From an uncultured Chitinophagaceae bacterium (GTDB lineage: Bacteria > Bacteroidota > Bacteroidia > Chitinophagales > Chitinophagaceae), in assembly GCA_903895845.1 (NCBI GenBank), contig CAITVK010000109.1:25080-89079 (forward strand): a stretch of 64,000 bases of DNA. The letters are read 5' to 3'. The notes under the pieces were generated by a model. That model had not been told where the DNA came from, did no database searches, and was given only the letters and a program-made list of their open reading frames with translations. The position numbers were made by a program, and so were the translations under genes. Within the stretch, counting starts at the first letter, position 1. Every line of letters begins with the position of its first letter. Positions 62,193 through 64,000 of this stretch are shown here, in pieces.

Positions 62193-63350
62193 TTATTCTT
62201 TCTCCATCAACCAAGTGTAGAAATGAGGGAAAGCTTGCTGCCAAAACTTCTCTTTATGTTCGCCAAGAGGATTCAGTTCACGCTCCACCTCATAGTTTCT
62301 TTTCTTAGTAAGGATGTCATACATTTTCTCTACATCGCTTACCATTGAACCACTTTCTTTTCCTCCAGCATAAAAATAAAAACGAGGCAGGTGAGGGGTA
62401 ACCGCATTGCTAGCATCTGTGTAGATAGTGGGTGCAATCCAAAAGGCAGGCGAAAATATACCTGCCGCACCAAACACATCGGGGTATTGCAGGATGGCAT
62501 ATTCGCTGATGAGCCCGCCCATGCTGCTACCAGCTATGTAAGTAAATTCTCTTCCTTTTTTAGTTCTGTATTTGCTGTCAATAAATGGTTTCAGGTTCTT
62601 AACCAGAAACTCCACATACGCTTTGCCTTCCCCTTTAGTGTCTGGCGTAACGAATGCCCCCTTTGTGGAAAAGTCGTACGGGCAGTATTCACTCATTCTT
62701 TTATCGCCTCCATTATCGATGCCCACCACAATACATTCCCGGTCTAGCTTTTTCTCTAGGGTATCCAGACATTCATCCACTCCCCATTCGCCAAAAGGGG
62801 CAGTCTGGTCATTAAACAGATTCTGACCATCCTGCATGTACAAAACAGGGTAAGTCTTGGCACTGGTAGCATATCCTTTGGGCAAATAAATCCAGATTCT
62901 TCTGGTTCTGTCTAGCTGCGGGATTTTAAAAGCAGTATCTATTATTTTCACTTGCGGACTAGCCGAATAACGTTTGGGTCTTTCCGGATAATCGTCTTTC
63001 CATCCAGCAATGGTTATCTCCTGCGAAATATCCGATGATACGTCCAATACCCTATCGGTAATGTCCCTTCCATCGGCCATGCACTCTACTTTATCAAAAC
63101 TGCCGCGGGTAAACTTAAAGGCATAGTTGCCAATGGCTACATCTTTCAGTACAATACTTTTTCTGCCCCCGGCAAAGGGTTTCAGCTTGTAATTCTCATC
63201 TTTCGGGTTCCAGTTATTGAATGTACCGCTCAGGTAGATGTCGTCATTCTTTTTTGTAGCAACTTCCGTTACCACCAATCTTACAGAAAACTGAGCAATC
63301 ACAGACTCCGCTGCAATAGCCAATAAAGAGAATAATAGTATCTTTTTCAT
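62193..63350 (-). CDS. Secreted esterase with N-terminal early-set (CBM48/AMPK-like) domain
   Basis: Alpha/beta-hydrolase of the putative esterase (PF00756) family. Signal peptide ends SVIAQ; an Ig-like early-set domain (DIYLSGTFNNWNPKDENYKL) precedes the catalytic domain, where the nucleophile elbow is GSSMGG and a C-terminal His lies in PLGEHKEKFW. ATG 63350 (MKKILLFSLL) is preferred; the earlier ORF start runs through repeat DNA. 385 residues. Likely removes acyl or aryl esters from polysaccharides, or siderophore esters. Confidence 0.85.
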   Translation of the reverse strand: MKKILLFSLLAIAAESVIAQFSVRLVVTEVATKKNDDIYLSGTFNNWNPKDENYKLKPFAGGRKSIVLKDVAIGNYAFKFTRGSFDKVECMADGRDITDRVLDVSSDISQEITIAGWKDDYPERPKRYSASPQVKIIDTAFKIPQLDRTRRIWIYLPKGYATSAKTYPVLYMQDGQNLFNDQTAPFGEWGVDECLDTLEKKLDRECIVVGIDNGGDKRMSEYCPYDFSTKGAFVTPDTKGEGKAYVEFLVKNLKPFIDSKYRTKKGREFTYIAGSSMGGLISEYAILQYPDVFGAAGIFSPAFWIAPTIYTDASNAVTPHLPRFYFYAGGKESGSMVSDVEKMYDILTKKRNYEVERELNPLGEHKEKFWQQAFPHFYTWLMEKE

Positions 63351-63410
63351 GAATCGAATATAAGTAGTATCAACAAAAAACCACCCTCTGTTGGGAAGGT
63401 GGCTATTATT

Positions 63411-63531
63411 TTTCGCCACAAAGACCCAAAGGCTCAAAGTGGCACAAAAAGGAAAAAGAAGCGTAAGGGAATTCTTTGTGCTACTTTCTGTCTTAGTGCC
63501 TTAGTGGCAAAAGACTTGGTGGCAAGAAATT
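63411..63531. repeat. CACAAAG foldback without a gene
   Basis: The left arm GCCACAAAGACCCAAAGGCT followed by CAAAGTGGCACAAA is nearly identical to the left arm of the GxxExxY element at 35199 (two mismatches in ~36). The right side (TCTTAGTGCCTTAGTGGCAA, then TTGGTGGCAAG) is partly complementary. About 120 bp in total. Confidence 0.85.
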
Positions 63532-63532
63532 C

Positions 63533-64000
63533 TTAATCCAATACTTCTACGTCAGCAGGATATTTTGCTTTATTAAACTGAAACAAGTTGTCGCCCAATG
63601 TTGCGTTTGTGTTGGTATTGCTGATGGTCAGTTCGATTGTATTGTTACTTTTATCCAACACCTTAGCTTTTGTAATAAAATTCTTTGCCTTGTCTATGAA
63701 GATATTAATCTTCTGAACGTTCTTTCTTTTGTCATTAGGCGATAGCTCAATCTGGTGAAAAGTTCCTACCGAAGAAATCAGTTTATAGGTATAGTCCTTA
63801 TCGTAAAAGTTAGACAACAGAATCTGCGGACTCAAAGTAGAACCTGCATCATCAACCCCTGAGACGGTGATGGTTTTGTTGCCATCATAGTTATAGATTT
63901 TGCTACCGTCGCAAATGATTTCAATTTTGCCTTGCTTCATCACATATTTCTGACCTTTCAGGGAAACAGAACCAATGCGGGTTCCATTATCTTTTCCCTT
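63533..64000 (-). CDS. LolA-like outer-membrane lipoprotein carrier, 5' end beyond window
   Basis: The frame continues without a stop to base 64000 (KGKDNGTRIGSVSLKGQKYVMKQGK...), so the N-terminus is outside. The visible 155 residues have the LolA pattern: KIEIICDGSKIYNYDG, LSPQILLSNFY, KINIFIDKAKNFITKAKVLD, LFQFNKAKYP. It would ferry lipoproteins across the periplasm. The track's ATG start at 63943 is internal. Confidence 0.8.
   Translation of the reverse strand, partial: KGKDNGTRIGSVSLKGQKYVMKQGKIEIICDGSKIYNYDGNKTITVSGVDDAGSTLSPQILLSNFYDKDYTYKLISSVGTFHQIELSPNDKRKNVQKINIFIDKAKNFITKAKVLDKSNNTIELTISNTNTNATLGDNLFQFNKAKYPADVEVLD

Overview
The window reads as chromosomal DNA of a Bacteroidota bacterium, most likely a Chitinophagaceae-like lineage. 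The evidence is low GC, TAnnTTTG-type -7 boxes ahead of several genes (perfect with a -33 TTTG at rpsL), RemB/Wzi-like and OMP_b-brl_3 outer-membrane proteins, the DUF3822-rsmD pair, a metH split into two genes, a fused moaCB and a metal-dependent-type kdsA. Coding density is high, and most genes are housekeeping genes in short co-directional runs. All assignments come from reading the sequence and recalling families; no database search was run.

Layout. 1-4.7 kb: 3' part of a DEAD-box RNA helicase gene (minus) and two tandem RemB/Wzi-like barrel genes. 4.7-12.7 kb (plus): DUF3822, rsmD, bioD, a 21-bp minisatellite, 5-formyl-THF cyclo-ligase, an inserted AAA ATPase + TOPRIM/DUF3226 pair, lpxK, rnr. 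12.7-14.3 kb (minus): tRNA-Gln and ribBA. 14.8-19.4 kb (plus): PAS histidine kinase, M1 peptidase, beta-lactamase-fold protein. 19.4-21.2 kb: truB and tRNA-Lys (minus), ispD (plus). 21.3-22.7 kb (minus): FemAB/GNAT-like protein and a dihaem cytochrome c. 22.9-29.8 kb (plus): molybdenum-cofactor cluster moaA, moeA, TauE-type exporter, sulfite-oxidase-fold protein, moaD, moeB-rhodanese, moaE, moaCB. A Crp/Fnr regulator with an N-terminal Cys cluster and rlmN follow. 32.4-39.1 kb (minus): split metH flanking a GxxExxY gene, YceI, an OB-fold protein, recR. 39.4-45.3 kb: GH5 cellulase, lipoprotein-type methyltransferase, Fic protein, tRNA-Pro, zinc-ligand-less dihydroorotase homologue, DUF4199, GT2. 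45.4-49.3 kb: unknown protein, ilvE, rpsL-rpsG, YfiT/DinB, Nudix. 49.6-54.4 kb is the accessory part: an unknown protein, a 41-bp repeat array, a DUF262/DUF1524 (GmrSD-like) protein, dispersed repeats, a RelE/ParE toxin-antitoxin pair and a pbpC fragment. 54.4-64 kb: TonB-receptor-like barrel, deoC, Nudix, NlpC/P60-like lipoprotein, Rrf2 regulator, barrel protein, kdsA, esterase, and a LolA-like gene running off the end.

The most unusual signal is repeat DNA. (1) Foldback elements built of 7-8-base units (CACAAAG, GTAAGTC, ACTCATA and ACATAG types) sit in many intergenic gaps, usually as inverted pairs. One flanks the GxxExxY (PDDEXK-like) gene like terminal inverted repeats, and near-identical arms occur elsewhere without a gene. 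The same units also lie in frame inside metH (two loops) and bioD, and one supplies the apparent start codon of the TauE-like gene. (2) Four strictly periodic minisatellites have units of 21, 84 (4x21), 42 (2x21) and 41 bp; the 42-bp array ends in a perfect 56-bp palindrome. The second lead is the ATPase + TOPRIM pair lodged between two housekeeping genes, which has the layout of a PARIS/OLD-like defence cassette.
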